Positions 7,237 through 14,850 of a DNA stretch of 19,529 nucleotides are shown piece after piece (the first letter of the stretch is position 1; every line of letters begins with the position of its first letter). The notes beneath the pieces were generated by a model, which was not told the DNA's origin, searched no databases, and saw only the letters and a list, made by a program, of their open reading frames with translations. Source of the stretch: Clostridiaceae bacterium (GTDB taxonomy: Bacteria > Bacillota > Clostridia > Oscillospirales > Acutalibacteraceae); contig JAEDEQ010000033.1 in assembly GCA_016293225.1 (NCBI GenBank), positions 1-19,529 of the forward strand. The letters are read 5' to 3'. The translations under genes and the position numbers were made by a program.

Positions 7237-7929
7237 ATGTATAACGTATTGGTTTGTGACGATGACAAGGATATAGTTGATTCAACGGCAATCTACCTCA
7301 GGACTGAGGGGTATAACGTCCTTTCCGCTTTCAACGGGAAGCAGGCGCTTGATATTCTTGCAGAAAACGAGATACACTGCGTAATAATGGACATCATGAT
7401 GCCGGTCATGGATGGCATTGCGGCAACAATAAAACTGCGCGAAAAGAGCAATGTTCCTGTGATTTTCCTTTCCGCAAAGAGCGAGGACACGGACAAAATT
7501 GCCGGTCTGGGCTTCGGCGCGGACGATTACGTTACAAAGCCGTTCAGTCCGCTTGAGCTTCTTGCAAGGGTAAAATCGCAGATACGCCGTTTTGTCTCGC
7601 TCGGAAGCATTGCAAAAAAGGATTCCGTAATAACAACGGGAGGTCTTTCAATCGACACAGAGGCGCATGAGGTCACCGTTGACGGCGAGCCCGTCCGCCT
7701 CACCGCAACGGAATATAAGATTGTCAGATACCTGATGGAAAACCTCGGCCGAACGCTTTCGTCAAACCAGATTTATGAAAATGTCTGGAACGAGAACGCC
7801 TTCTCCTCAGAAAAAACCGTAACCGTCCACATCAGACGAATCCGTGAAAAAATTGAAATCGACTCAAAGAACCCGAAATACATAAAGGTGGTGTGGGGCA
7901 TTGGATACAAAATTGAAAAAATTCAGTAG
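7237..7929 (+). CDS. OmpR/PhoB-family response regulator
   Basis: A 230-aa DNA-binding response regulator. The receiver domain spans about 1-118: acidic pocket DDD (8-10), phospho-acceptor Asp52 in MDIMMPVMDG (51-60), Ser79 and Lys101 (TKPFSP). The winged-helix domain spans about 132-230, with recognition-helix region SEKTVTVHIRRIREKIE (191-207) and the wing KVVWGIGYKI. I chose ATG at 7237, giving MYNVLVCDDD, because AAGGGA lies 7 nt upstream; a start at 7171 would overlap the -10 box and add 22 unusual residues. It overlaps the sensor kinase start by 29 nt, so the pair is co-transcribed. Target genes are unknown; the direct repeat at 14918-14936 is a candidate site for this regulator type. 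Confidence 0.95.
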   Translation: MYNVLVCDDDKDIVDSTAIYLRTEGYNVLSAFNGKQALDILAENEIHCVIMDIMMPVMDGIAATIKLREKSNVPVIFLSAKSEDTDKIAGLGFGADDYVTKPFSPLELLARVKSQIRRFVSLGSIAKKDSVITTGGLSIDTEAHEVTVDGEPVRLTATEYKIVRYLMENLGRTLSSNQIYENVWNENAFSSEKTVTVHIRRIREKIEIDSKNPKYIKVVWGIGYKIEKIQ

Positions 7930-10654
7930 GTCAAAAATAACAAAGTCTATAGCGTTCATTCTTGCGGTAGTGTTTTTCACCGCTGCCGTTCTTAATGTGG
8001 CTGCGTTGATTTCCGGCGCAATGCAGAGCAGTGAAAAGCAGAGTATCATTACATCATACCTGGCTAACGGCGACTACCTGATAACACGGGGAAGCAAATT
8101 CCGTGACGCCCTTGAGCGATACTGCGAGGCAGCGGTCAAAACAAAGCTCGTCTATAAAAACGGCAGTGAAGAGGATTATGAAGCCTATAAAGCCGCCCGT
8201 GACGGTCAGGACGAGCTGCTTTTGAAAGCTGCAAGGGAAAGTCTTATTGAAAACATCTGCGCTGAAAGCGGAAAAGCAGATTTTTATTATCTTCTCAATG
8301 CCGTTGACAGCAAAAAGGCAACCCTAAGAAAGCTCGGCGGTCACACCTGCTATATCAACAGCGGCACGACACTCCATCAGGGCGGCACATGGGAAAGCTA
8401 TATCACAGACAAACACGGCAATGTGTATCACTCGGACTATTATGATTACTTTTGCGAAGTAACAAGCGACGGCAACATCGGCGAAAACGAGCCGTATGAA
8501 ACCACTACGATTCCTGCCAAAGACGGAGAATTTGTGACAACGATGGTGTATGACAAAAAATCTCCCTATGATTACATTATGTATTCCAGAAATCCGATTC
8601 CTGACAGCATAAAGAAAAAGGCGCAGAACCCGAAAAACATTGTTGAAATCTGCTCGCTTCAGCATATTGACACGAAGGAGAAATTTGACGGCTACTATGA
8701 ATTTACCGTTGACGACAGTCAGCTTGTTGACGCCGGGCCGCAAGGATTTTTCAGAGAGACAGTGAACAATCTTTCGGACTTCAAGGGAAAAGCTGACTTT
8801 TATAAAGATGAGTTCAACCGCTTTTCCCATGCTTCAATAATCATTGCAGACGAGGACAGCGGAAAAATCATTTTTTCAAATGCAATCGACTTCAACACAA
8901 CAAGCAAAACCCTTTCCGAGGCTGAAAAGCAGGTTGATTGGGCTGACTTCGGCTTTACTTACAGCGTCAACAGCGGTGCAGCCTACGGAAAAATGATCGG
9001 CGGCGACAGCATGATAAAAGATACGGTCGACTATGTTTGCGAAACACTGAATCGCGATTTTGCCGGCTTCGGCGGAAGCTATAAAATCTTTGTTATGACA
9101 GACAGCTTCTTTTCTGACGGGGATCTTGCTGCCGGAATAAGCGACTCGCACGATCCGTTTGAGGGCACTCTTGCCGATTCAAAAGAGGCGCAAAAGGAAC
9201 TGCGCTCGCAGCTTATCAGAGCCGTTTTGTTCCTTTTCCTGTTCCTTGTTCTAACGGTTTACCTCATTCTTGTTGCAGGAAGAAAACCTGAGGACAACGA
9301 GGTTCACCCGGCGTACGGCGACAATATATTCACCCTGCTGAGGACGTTTATCGTCCTTGGCGCAATTGCCGGAATAGTGAGCGGAGCCGTTGTCTGGGTA
9401 GGTTATTCAATTGAAAACATTGCCGCTTCGGGAAATGTTTTTTACTACTCCGTCATTGTCCTGTGCGGCATAAGCACCGGTGCGTTTTTGCTTGATTGGC
9501 TGCTGTTTCTTGCGCGGCATATCAAAAACCGCAGCCTTTTCAAAAACCTGTTCATCGTTTGGCTCGTTCGCAAAGTCTCGGCGCAAATCAGAGAAAGCAG
9601 AAAAAGACTCAAGGCTCTGCCCGAATCTTACGGCAATATACTTAACGATGTGCTCAAAAAGCTTGCGCTCCTTGTTCTGTTGCCGAACATTGTTGTCGGT
9701 CTTCCGTGCGTCTTCGGAGTTTCCGGCGGCAGCTTCGGCGGATGGTTCTTCGGCCTGCTGCTTGCGCTTTATGACCTTGCCGCACTCGGCTATGCGGCCT
9801 ATTACGCCTTTTGTGTGCGCAAGGTGTTCTCCGCCCTTGAGGAAATGCGCAAGGGAAACCACACAATCAGGATTGAAACCGAAAAAATGCCTGCGGCGGT
9901 CAGAAGCGCCGCGCTCGATGTGATGCACCTTGGCGAGGGTCTTCGCGCCGCCGTTGAAAACGCGGTCAAAGAGGAACGGATGAAAGCGGAGCTTATTACA
10001 AACGTTTCCCACGACCTCAAAACCCCTCTGACCTCGATAATCAATTACACCGATCTGCTCTCGCGCTGCGAGATAACGGACGAAACCGCGCTCGGCTATA
10101 TCGGCGTTCTTAAGGAAAAAAGCGAGCGGCTCAAAAAGCTTATTGAAGACCTTGTTGAAGCCTCAAAGGCCTCCTCGGGCGCAATGAAGGTTGAACTGAT
10201 GAAAGTCAGCCTGAGCGAGCTTGCCTTGCAGCTTGAGGGCGAATATGAGGATGAATATCAGGCAAAGGGTCTGGAACTAATTGTTGACTCAGAGGAAGAA
10301 GAAATTTTTGTTCTTGCAGACGGAAAGCTTTGCCACCGTGTGCTTGACAATCTCATGGGCAACATCAAAAAGTACGCAATGCCGAACACAAGGGTTTACA
10401 TGACGCTCAAAAAGTCTGCGGATGGCTCTTTCGCTTCGGTTACACTCAAGAACATTTCCGAGGGCAAGCTCAACATTTCTCCGCAGGAGCTTAAGGCGCG
10501 CTTTGTCCGCGGCGACGCTTCAAGAACAAGCGAGGGCAACGGACTCGGACTTTCAATCGCGGATAACCTCTGCACGCTTCAGGGCGGAAAGCTCGATATC
10601 GAAATAATCGGAGATCTGTTCTGCGCAACGGTAACGCTCAAAACTGCCGACTGA
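7901..10654 (+). CDS. Large multi-pass sensor histidine kinase
   Basis: A 917-aa sensor kinase partner of the preceding regulator. Helix 1 (about 17-39) is followed by some 400 extracytoplasmic residues, then five more helices (about 437-459, 482-505, 514-538, 586-606, 614-637), a HAMP-like linker (640-690), the phospho-acceptor box NVSHDLKTPLTS (701-712, His704) and the ATPase domain with N-box DNLMGNIKKYA (816-826) and G2 box GNGLGLSI (879-886). The classical DxGxG (G1) box is replaced by LKNISEGKLNIS (849-860), a variant I know from Clostridial kinases, so activity is probably kept. The start is a TTG inside the regulator gene (AAAGGTGG upstream); a TTG at 7913 is an alternative. No ligand can be inferred for the sensor domain. 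Confidence 0.93.
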   Translation: MDTKLKKFSRSKITKSIAFILAVVFFTAAVLNVAALISGAMQSSEKQSIITSYLANGDYLITRGSKFRDALERYCEAAVKTKLVYKNGSEEDYEAYKAARDGQDELLLKAARESLIENICAESGKADFYYLLNAVDSKKATLRKLGGHTCYINSGTTLHQGGTWESYITDKHGNVYHSDYYDYFCEVTSDGNIGENEPYETTTIPAKDGEFVTTMVYDKKSPYDYIMYSRNPIPDSIKKKAQNPKNIVEICSLQHIDTKEKFDGYYEFTVDDSQLVDAGPQGFFRETVNNLSDFKGKADFYKDEFNRFSHASIIIADEDSGKIIFSNAIDFNTTSKTLSEAEKQVDWADFGFTYSVNSGAAYGKMIGGDSMIKDTVDYVCETLNRDFAGFGGSYKIFVMTDSFFSDGDLAAGISDSHDPFEGTLADSKEAQKELRSQLIRAVLFLFLFLVLTVYLILVAGRKPEDNEVHPAYGDNIFTLLRTFIVLGAIAGIVSGAVVWVGYSIENIAASGNVFYYSVIVLCGISTGAFLLDWLLFLARHIKNRSLFKNLFIVWLVRKVSAQIRESRKRLKALPESYGNILNDVLKKLALLVLLPNIVVGLPCVFGVSGGSFGGWFFGLLLALYDLAALGYAAYYAFCVRKVFSALEEMRKGNHTIRIETEKMPAAVRSAALDVMHLGEGLRAAVENAVKEERMKAELITNVSHDLKTPLTSIINYTDLLSRCEITDETALGYIGVLKEKSERLKKLIEDLVEASKASSGAMKVELMKVSLSELALQLEGEYEDEYQAKGLELIVDSEEEEIFVLADGKLCHRVLDNLMGNIKKYAMPNTRVYMTLKKSADGSFASVTLKNISEGKLNISPQELKARFVRGDASRTSEGNGLGLSIADNLCTLQGGKLDIEIIGDLFCATVTLKTAD

Positions 10655-10666
10655 AAAAGCACACTG

Positions 10667-10704
10667 AAAAAACCGGACTGCCAGCTTCGGACAGTCCGGT
10701 TTTT
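10667..10704. terminator. Bidirectional rho-independent terminator
   Basis: A 13-bp perfect stem, AAAAACCGGACTG (10668-10680) with CAGTCCGGTTTTT (10692-10704), around an 11-nt loop. A-run and T-run flank it on both strands, so it serves both the sensor kinase and the convergent ceramidase-like gene. Confidence 0.9.
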
Positions 10705-10717
10705 ATAATAGATTTTT

Positions 10718-12355
10718 TTACTTTACTTCGCTGATAAGCGCTTCAAACGCCTTTGCAACGGTCGAAGCGGCTTCGGACGACACCGCGTTTATCTCCTCAT
10801 TCTCGGTGAACATTGAGCGGTAGTCGTTATCGGGAAGAATGTAACCGATCTGGTCGTTGGCAAGGCCGAAGCAAAGGAGCTTGTCAATTCCAGCCGTTTT
10901 TTCAAAGGGCTCATAGTCCCAACCCTTGCCCGTCCAGGTCTTTTCCTTTTCAATAACGCCGCCCCAGAGGAGCTCCGGCGAAATTTCACCGGGAACAATA
11001 ATAACGCCGAGCCTGTTGCCAAGCTCCATATAGCCAAGCTCGGTCACAACATAATAATCCGAGCCTTTCCTTGCAATGGTTGTGCTGATAAGTCCCTCTC
11101 TTGCGGCAAGCTTGAGGATTTCGTTTGTTGCCTTGACATAAACATTCCTCATTGCGATGTTGAGAACGGGCTCCAAAGGCTCATCATTATTGATTGAAAT
11201 AATCCTTTCCGCAAGCTTTTTGCCCATTGCTCTGACCTTATCTCCGGGAATCGAATCGTCATATTCAACGTTCCCGTAGTCAGCAGTAACGGCAAGCTCC
11301 GCGCCCTGAACGTAAACAACGTCCGCGCCTGTCTGCTCCTTAACCGTTTCTCTGAGATAATAGGGATAGTCGCTGCAAATGCGCGAGGAGGAAATTCCTG
11401 CGCCGACGGCGTGGATTCCGCCCTCGCAAATCCAGAGCTCATTCTCGCTTTCATCATCGGGAACAAAGCGCAGTCTGTGGATTTCCGGGTCAAAAACCTT
11501 GGGGTCGCGTTTATCATAGATATACTCCGAAACGTCAACACTGCCGTAATAGAGCGAACCGGCTTTCATATCCTCAACCGCTTCTGTAACGGTTGAGGCA
11601 ACGGTTGAATAAAGATTCTCCATAAATTCCGGAGTCTTTCCGCCGACAAAGCTCTTTTTGTCCGCGCCGGAAAGGCTCATGAACGGATTCAACGCAACTG
11701 CCGCAACCAACGGAGCGCCCATTCCGAGAATGTCAACGCACGAATGCTGATGAAGAACGGAAACATTGATTGAAATAATGCCGTTCTCCCTTGCAAAGTC
11801 TGCAAGGCGGCTTCTGATTTCAAGCACATCGCCCGAGGCAATGCCGTAACCGTCAATAACCGCATGAACAACCGTTCCGCCCGTTCCGTCGGAGAGGGCA
11901 TAGGTACAAACGCGCTGATCGTCAATAGCCCCGGTCGGCTGTCTGCCCTTGACCGGCTCGAGCGAGCCTGCCATGTAAACCTTTTTGCCGTTGAAAAGAT
12001 AAACGTCTCCCTTTTTTTCAAGGCCGCTAAGAAGCGTGTCCGAGGCGTAGCCTGCGCTCCATTCTGCGTCCTTTCCGACTTCGGCGTCAAAGCCTGACTC
12101 CCCGGGATAAAAATTTTCCGATGGCTTTAGCGAATCAAGAGCCGGCCAGTTTTTTTCAAGTCCGGGTATCACACGGTTGAGCACGGAAACCAGGGTGGAA
12201 ACGAGCTTGTCAAGCGCCATGTATAAATAGCTTTTGAACTTGTCTGCCGCGCCGCTGCCGGGATCAATTTTGCCTGCATATGCCGGGGCGGCAAGGCACG
12301 ATGAGAGCAGCAGCACGGCAAGAAGCAGAGCCACTGCTTTTTTGAAGTTTTTCAT
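10718..12355 (-). CDS. Secreted ceramidase-like hydrolase
   Basis: A 545-aa exported protein resembling the N-terminal domain of neutral/alkaline ceramidases. Residues 1-27 are a signal peptide: LLSSC (16-20) fits a lipobox with Cys20, while AYA (25-27) offers a type I site, so it may be a lipoprotein or a free secreted protein. An amphipathic helix follows (about 40-66). Family-like marks are AGYASDTLLSG (101-111), the strand and helix from VVHAVIDGYGIASGD (162-176), and VLHQHSCVD (200-208), which matches the metal-binding H-x-H-S motif of ceramidases. True substrate (ceramide, other N-acyl lipid, or something else) is unknown. The ATG at 12355 has AAGGAG 8 nt upstream; a GTG one codon earlier is possible. 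It lies 101 nt after the lipase gene, probably the same transcript. Confidence 0.72.
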   Translation of the reverse strand: MKNFKKAVALLLAVLLLSSCLAAPAYAGKIDPGSGAADKFKSYLYMALDKLVSTLVSVLNRVIPGLEKNWPALDSLKPSENFYPGESGFDAEVGKDAEWSAGYASDTLLSGLEKKGDVYLFNGKKVYMAGSLEPVKGRQPTGAIDDQRVCTYALSDGTGGTVVHAVIDGYGIASGDVLEIRSRLADFARENGIISINVSVLHQHSCVDILGMGAPLVAAVALNPFMSLSGADKKSFVGGKTPEFMENLYSTVASTVTEAVEDMKAGSLYYGSVDVSEYIYDKRDPKVFDPEIHRLRFVPDDESENELWICEGGIHAVGAGISSSRICSDYPYYLRETVKEQTGADVVYVQGAELAVTADYGNVEYDDSIPGDKVRAMGKKLAERIISINNDEPLEPVLNIAMRNVYVKATNEILKLAAREGLISTTIARKGSDYYVVTELGYMELGNRLGVIIVPGEISPELLWGGVIEKEKTWTGKGWDYEPFEKTAGIDKLLCFGLANDQIGYILPDNDYRSMFTENEEINAVSSEAASTVAKAFEALISEVK

Positions 12356-12401
12356 CACTTTTTCTCCTTATTGTAAAATTACGCTCAGAGTCCACCTAAA
12401 A

Positions 12402-12416
12402 TTCAGCATATCTGAA
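12402..12416. repeat. Short inverted repeat between the two secreted-hydrolase genes
   Basis: TTCAG-CATAT-CTGAA is a perfect 5-bp inverted repeat with a 5-nt centre, 47 nt upstream of the ceramidase-like start. It may be an operator. A weak minus-strand promoter (TTGCTA, 17 nt, TGAATT) surrounds it, and no terminator separates the two genes. Confidence 0.3.
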
Positions 12417-12456
12417 CATTTTTAGCAACAGGTAAAGAGAAGCTTCGGGCGAAAGA

Positions 12457-14109
12457 TTATTTTTTGTTTCTGAGCATTTCTCCGAGACCTTTGAGCCACT
12501 TGAATAAAGATGTTAGGAACAGCAGAAGTCTGCTCGCCTTTGAGGAGGGTCGGTCGTGCTCCTTGTTTGCCTCCCAGTTATAATTGTTGCAGTTTTCCTC
12601 GGTCATCGGAGCAAAGGAGTCAGTTTCGTTATCAAAAACAACAAACTGTGTGCAATCCGTCTCGTCAACGGTGAGCTGATGGTTAGCCGTTGCCGCCGTA
12701 TACAGAACGGCGTTTTCAATATCCGTCCAGTATCCGTGATCTGCACCCTTAATAAACCATGTCTGATCGGGGAACATGCAGGTTGAAGCGTCCACCTGCC
12801 TGTCCGGAGAGATATACTTACCCTTGCCCTCGCTTACCCGCTGTGCGATATATTCGTCGGAAAGGGTTGAATAAATATCGGAAGTTGTTGCGCCAAAGGA
12901 GGACCTTTTGACTGACGCATACTGATCGCCAACGGTATTCCTCGATTCAATGACAGGGGTAATCTGCAAGCCGTACTTTGAAAAGATTGCAAGATTTGCG
13001 TTGTCATTGATTTTATTCATAATTTCGGGGATATGCTTTCTTACGAGCGAGTCGTAATTATTGATTTTTTCAATAAGGCCGGCATAGGTTGTGCGCTTTT
13101 CGCTTCCCTCCTTGCCGAAAACATATTCCATTGCATTGTCAAAATCCTCCTCGGTGACAAGACCCCAGAACGCCGGCCATGTGCAGAATGTTGAAAGTGA
13201 GAGCGCGCTGGTGACTCCCTTGACAACTACATAATAGATTGTTTCTTTTGTTATTCCTGCAACAGCGTCAATAACGCCTGCCGTTTGCAAAAGCTCAATA
13301 GTCTGGTTAACAAACTCGCCAACGCTGAAATTTTTGACCGCTCTTCCGTCAATGATAAAACGGTTGATGGCATTGCCGTCAAGCTTAAATTTTCCGCTTA
13401 TCGGCTCGCTGAGAATCTCACCGCCGTTTGAAACCGTGCCGTCAAAGCTGATTCCGTAAACGCTGTCCGTTCCGTATTTTGCAACATATGCCGTTGCAAT
13501 AACAGTTCCGAGGCAGCGTGCAATGATTGCAACCTTTGGAGCGCCGGTAATCTTTTTTACGCCTTCGATAAACTCATGAAGCTTATCCGCCGTCTCCAGC
13601 GGATCAAGTCTCCAGTCATAATAGAACTGATAATCACTTATGCCGTAATAGCCTTTTCCTCTTTTTGAATCGCGCTTCAGGTCGCTTTCCATTGATTTTA
13701 TTCTTCTTTCGGCAAGGCCGGAACCGTTCGCCACCTCTCCGTTTTCGTCAAGAAGAAGATCGCCGAACATTTCGGAAACTTCCTTTTGGAAGTTTTCGTA
13801 ATAGCGCTCATAATTTCCGGTAAGAAGTCCGTCAATAAGGAACGGGAGCAGAACGTTCGCAACGGATTTATAAATTTCCTTGCTTCCGCCCTCATCCTCG
13901 CTCTTTTCCGAAAGATTGCTGAAAACATCTGACCAGTTTGAAAGATAGTTGCCGTCCTTGTCAACCAACTTATCCCCGTCGCCGCCTATCATAACTACCG
14001 GAACCTGACTTCCCGTTGTTCCAACCGCCGCAAAAGCCGGGATAATTGCCGAAGAAATCAGCAAAACAGACAGAACAAGCGCCAATAAAGTTTTCATTTT
14101 TCTCTTCAT
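12457..14109 (-). CDS. Secreted LCAT-like lipase/acyltransferase with Cys at the nucleophile elbow
   Basis: A 550-aa exported alpha/beta hydrolase of lecithin:cholesterol-acyltransferase/lipase type. The signal peptide is residues 1-28 (hydrophobic 7-24, cleavage near AFA). YQFYYDWRLDP (160-170) is the typical motif before the elbow. The elbow itself reads IIARCLGTVIA (195-205), so Cys199 stands where GxSxG lipases have Ser; I re-read the codon (TGC) directly. GADHGYW is the probable catalytic-His region. The last ~28 residues (SRLLLFLTSLFKWLKGLG, then a basic tail) form an amphipathic, membrane-seeking helix. The start has AGGAGG 6 nt upstream, and a near-consensus promoter precedes it. It may be a thiol-type hydrolase or acyltransferase, or an inactive lipid-binding relative. 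Confidence 0.78.
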   Translation of the reverse strand: MKRKMKTLLALVLSVLLISSAIIPAFAAVGTTGSQVPVVMIGGDGDKLVDKDGNYLSNWSDVFSNLSEKSEDEGGSKEIYKSVANVLLPFLIDGLLTGNYERYYENFQKEVSEMFGDLLLDENGEVANGSGLAERRIKSMESDLKRDSKRGKGYYGISDYQFYYDWRLDPLETADKLHEFIEGVKKITGAPKVAIIARCLGTVIATAYVAKYGTDSVYGISFDGTVSNGGEILSEPISGKFKLDGNAINRFIIDGRAVKNFSVGEFVNQTIELLQTAGVIDAVAGITKETIYYVVVKGVTSALSLSTFCTWPAFWGLVTEEDFDNAMEYVFGKEGSEKRTTYAGLIEKINNYDSLVRKHIPEIMNKINDNANLAIFSKYGLQITPVIESRNTVGDQYASVKRSSFGATTSDIYSTLSDEYIAQRVSEGKGKYISPDRQVDASTCMFPDQTWFIKGADHGYWTDIENAVLYTAATANHQLTVDETDCTQFVVFDNETDSFAPMTEENCNNYNWEANKEHDRPSSKASRLLLFLTSLFKWLKGLGEMLRNKK

Positions 14110-14151
14110 AAAAAGCCTCCTGTTTTTTGTTTAAATTCGGATACCTGCATA

Positions 14152-14180
14152 ATTTTAACATAGTATGAACACAAGTTCAA
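14152..14180 (-). promoter_or_regulatory. Promoter of the lipase/ceramidase-like genes, with overlapping inverted repeat
   Basis: Minus strand: TTGAAC (14180-14175), 17-nt spacer, TAAAAT (14157-14152). The inverted repeat TGAAC-ACAA-GTTCA (14166-14179) covers the -35 and part of the spacer, the position expected for a repressor site. Confidence 0.72.
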
Positions 14181-14242
14181 GGGTGAATACCCAATTTTAT
14201 ATGCGCAATTATATTTTTTAAGAGATTTGAAATGAAAAATGC

Positions 14243-14282
14243 AAAAAAGTCTGCCGCACTCCGGATATGAATGCGGCAGACT
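14243..14282 (-). terminator. Terminator of the micropeptide operon
   Basis: AGTCTGCCGCA (14248-14258) pairs perfectly with TGCGGCAGACT (14272-14282), an 11-bp stem. On the minus strand six T follow directly. It separates the micropeptide transcript from the lipase promoter. Confidence 0.92.
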
Positions 14283-14308
14283 GAATTTTGAACAATTAAA
14301 AAGAGCTG

Positions 14309-14455
14309 TTAAGCCTGTGCGGTTGTATCAGCAGCGGGCTCGTCCTTGACAAAATACTTCTTAAAGAAAGCAACAATATTGGCAATAAGCTTAACAAAGT
14401 CAGTCTTGTTGAGACCGTCAAGGAAGTATACAATGAATTCTTTCATAGTTGACAT
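14309..14455 (-). CDS. Amphipathic micropeptide A (48 aa)
   Basis: I do not recognise a named family. The peptide begins MSTMKEFIVYFLDGLN and continues TDFVKLIANIVAFFKKYFVK (18-37) before a polar tail ending TTAQA. It has no Cys, no signal peptide and no double-glycine leader; Lys and acidic residues balance to net zero. Hydrophobic residues spaced every three to four positions suggest one or two amphipathic helices broken at Gly14-Leu15-Asn16. Aligned ungapped with the 41-aa peptide upstream it shares 14 of the first 35 positions, including GLN (14-16), DFV (19-21), IV (27-28) and FFK (30-32). The start has AAAGGTGATTAACT directly before ATG. It could be a modulin-like or leaderless-bacteriocin-like peptide, or a lipid-interface peptide; all are inference. 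Confidence 0.82.
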   Translation of the reverse strand: MSTMKEFIVYFLDGLNKTDFVKLIANIVAFFKKYFVKDEPAADTTAQA

Positions 14456-14524
14456 AGTTAATCACCTTTTTCTTTCTGTTAATCTGTTTACGCCGCACCC
14501 GGAACAGGTACGGCTTTGAAAATT

Positions 14525-14546
14525 CCCCGAAGCGGACGCTTCAGGG
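14525..14546 (-). other. Stable hairpin between the two micropeptide genes
   Basis: In the minus transcript CCCTGAAGC and GCTTCGGGG form a 9-bp stem (one G-U pair) around a GTCC tetraloop. Only AATTTTC follows, so it is a weak terminator at best; it could tune the ratio of the two peptides by partial termination or by protecting an mRNA end. Confidence 0.5.
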
Positions 14547-14568
14547 TTTGACGGCAATCAGGCCGCGA

Positions 14569-14694
14569 TTATTTTGCTGCTTCAGCGGGTACAAAAATCT
14601 TGAAGAAATCAACAATTCTGTTAAAAGCCCTCACGAAGTCAAAGTCATTGAGACCTGTTGCAAAAAAATCAACAAGCTTTTTGATAATTTCCAT
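14569..14694 (-). CDS. Amphipathic micropeptide B (41 aa)
   Basis: First gene of the two-peptide unit and paralogue of the 48-aa peptide. It reads MEIIKKLVDFFATGLN, then DFDFVRAFNRIVDFFKIFV (17-35), then PAEAAK. Net charge is about zero, with no Cys and no export leader. Both copies start at the same point of the alignment, with Lys5, Phe11 and GLN (14-16) in register, which supports both start codons. The ribosome site AAAGGTGATTAAGT differs from its sister's at a single base, so the duplication carried the translation signal along. The fast-changing tails against a conserved core indicate selection on the helical part. The intergenic stretch between the two genes is 113 nt. Role unknown. 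Confidence 0.82.
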   Translation of the reverse strand: MEIIKKLVDFFATGLNDFDFVRAFNRIVDFFKIFVPAEAAK

Positions 14695-14850
14695 ACTTAA
14701 TCACCTTTCGCATAAAAATTCCTTATCAGCAAACGCCGGTCAAACAGGATGTTAAGCTCAGCCACCGACAGTTGTTTTGTCATATCGCACAATCTTTAAT
14801 GTCAGATGAGAAATACGAACAAAAATAAATTATGCAACCTGACGAAAATC

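Noticed and set aside
9407..10012. 201-aa minus-strand open frame
   Set aside because: Antisense to the kinase membrane region; no start signal.
14697..14783. 28-aa minus-strand open frame ending 2 nt before the micropeptide B start
   Set aside because: It could be a leader peptide, but it has no clear ribosome site and its composition does not resemble the micropeptides. Not supported enough to annotate.
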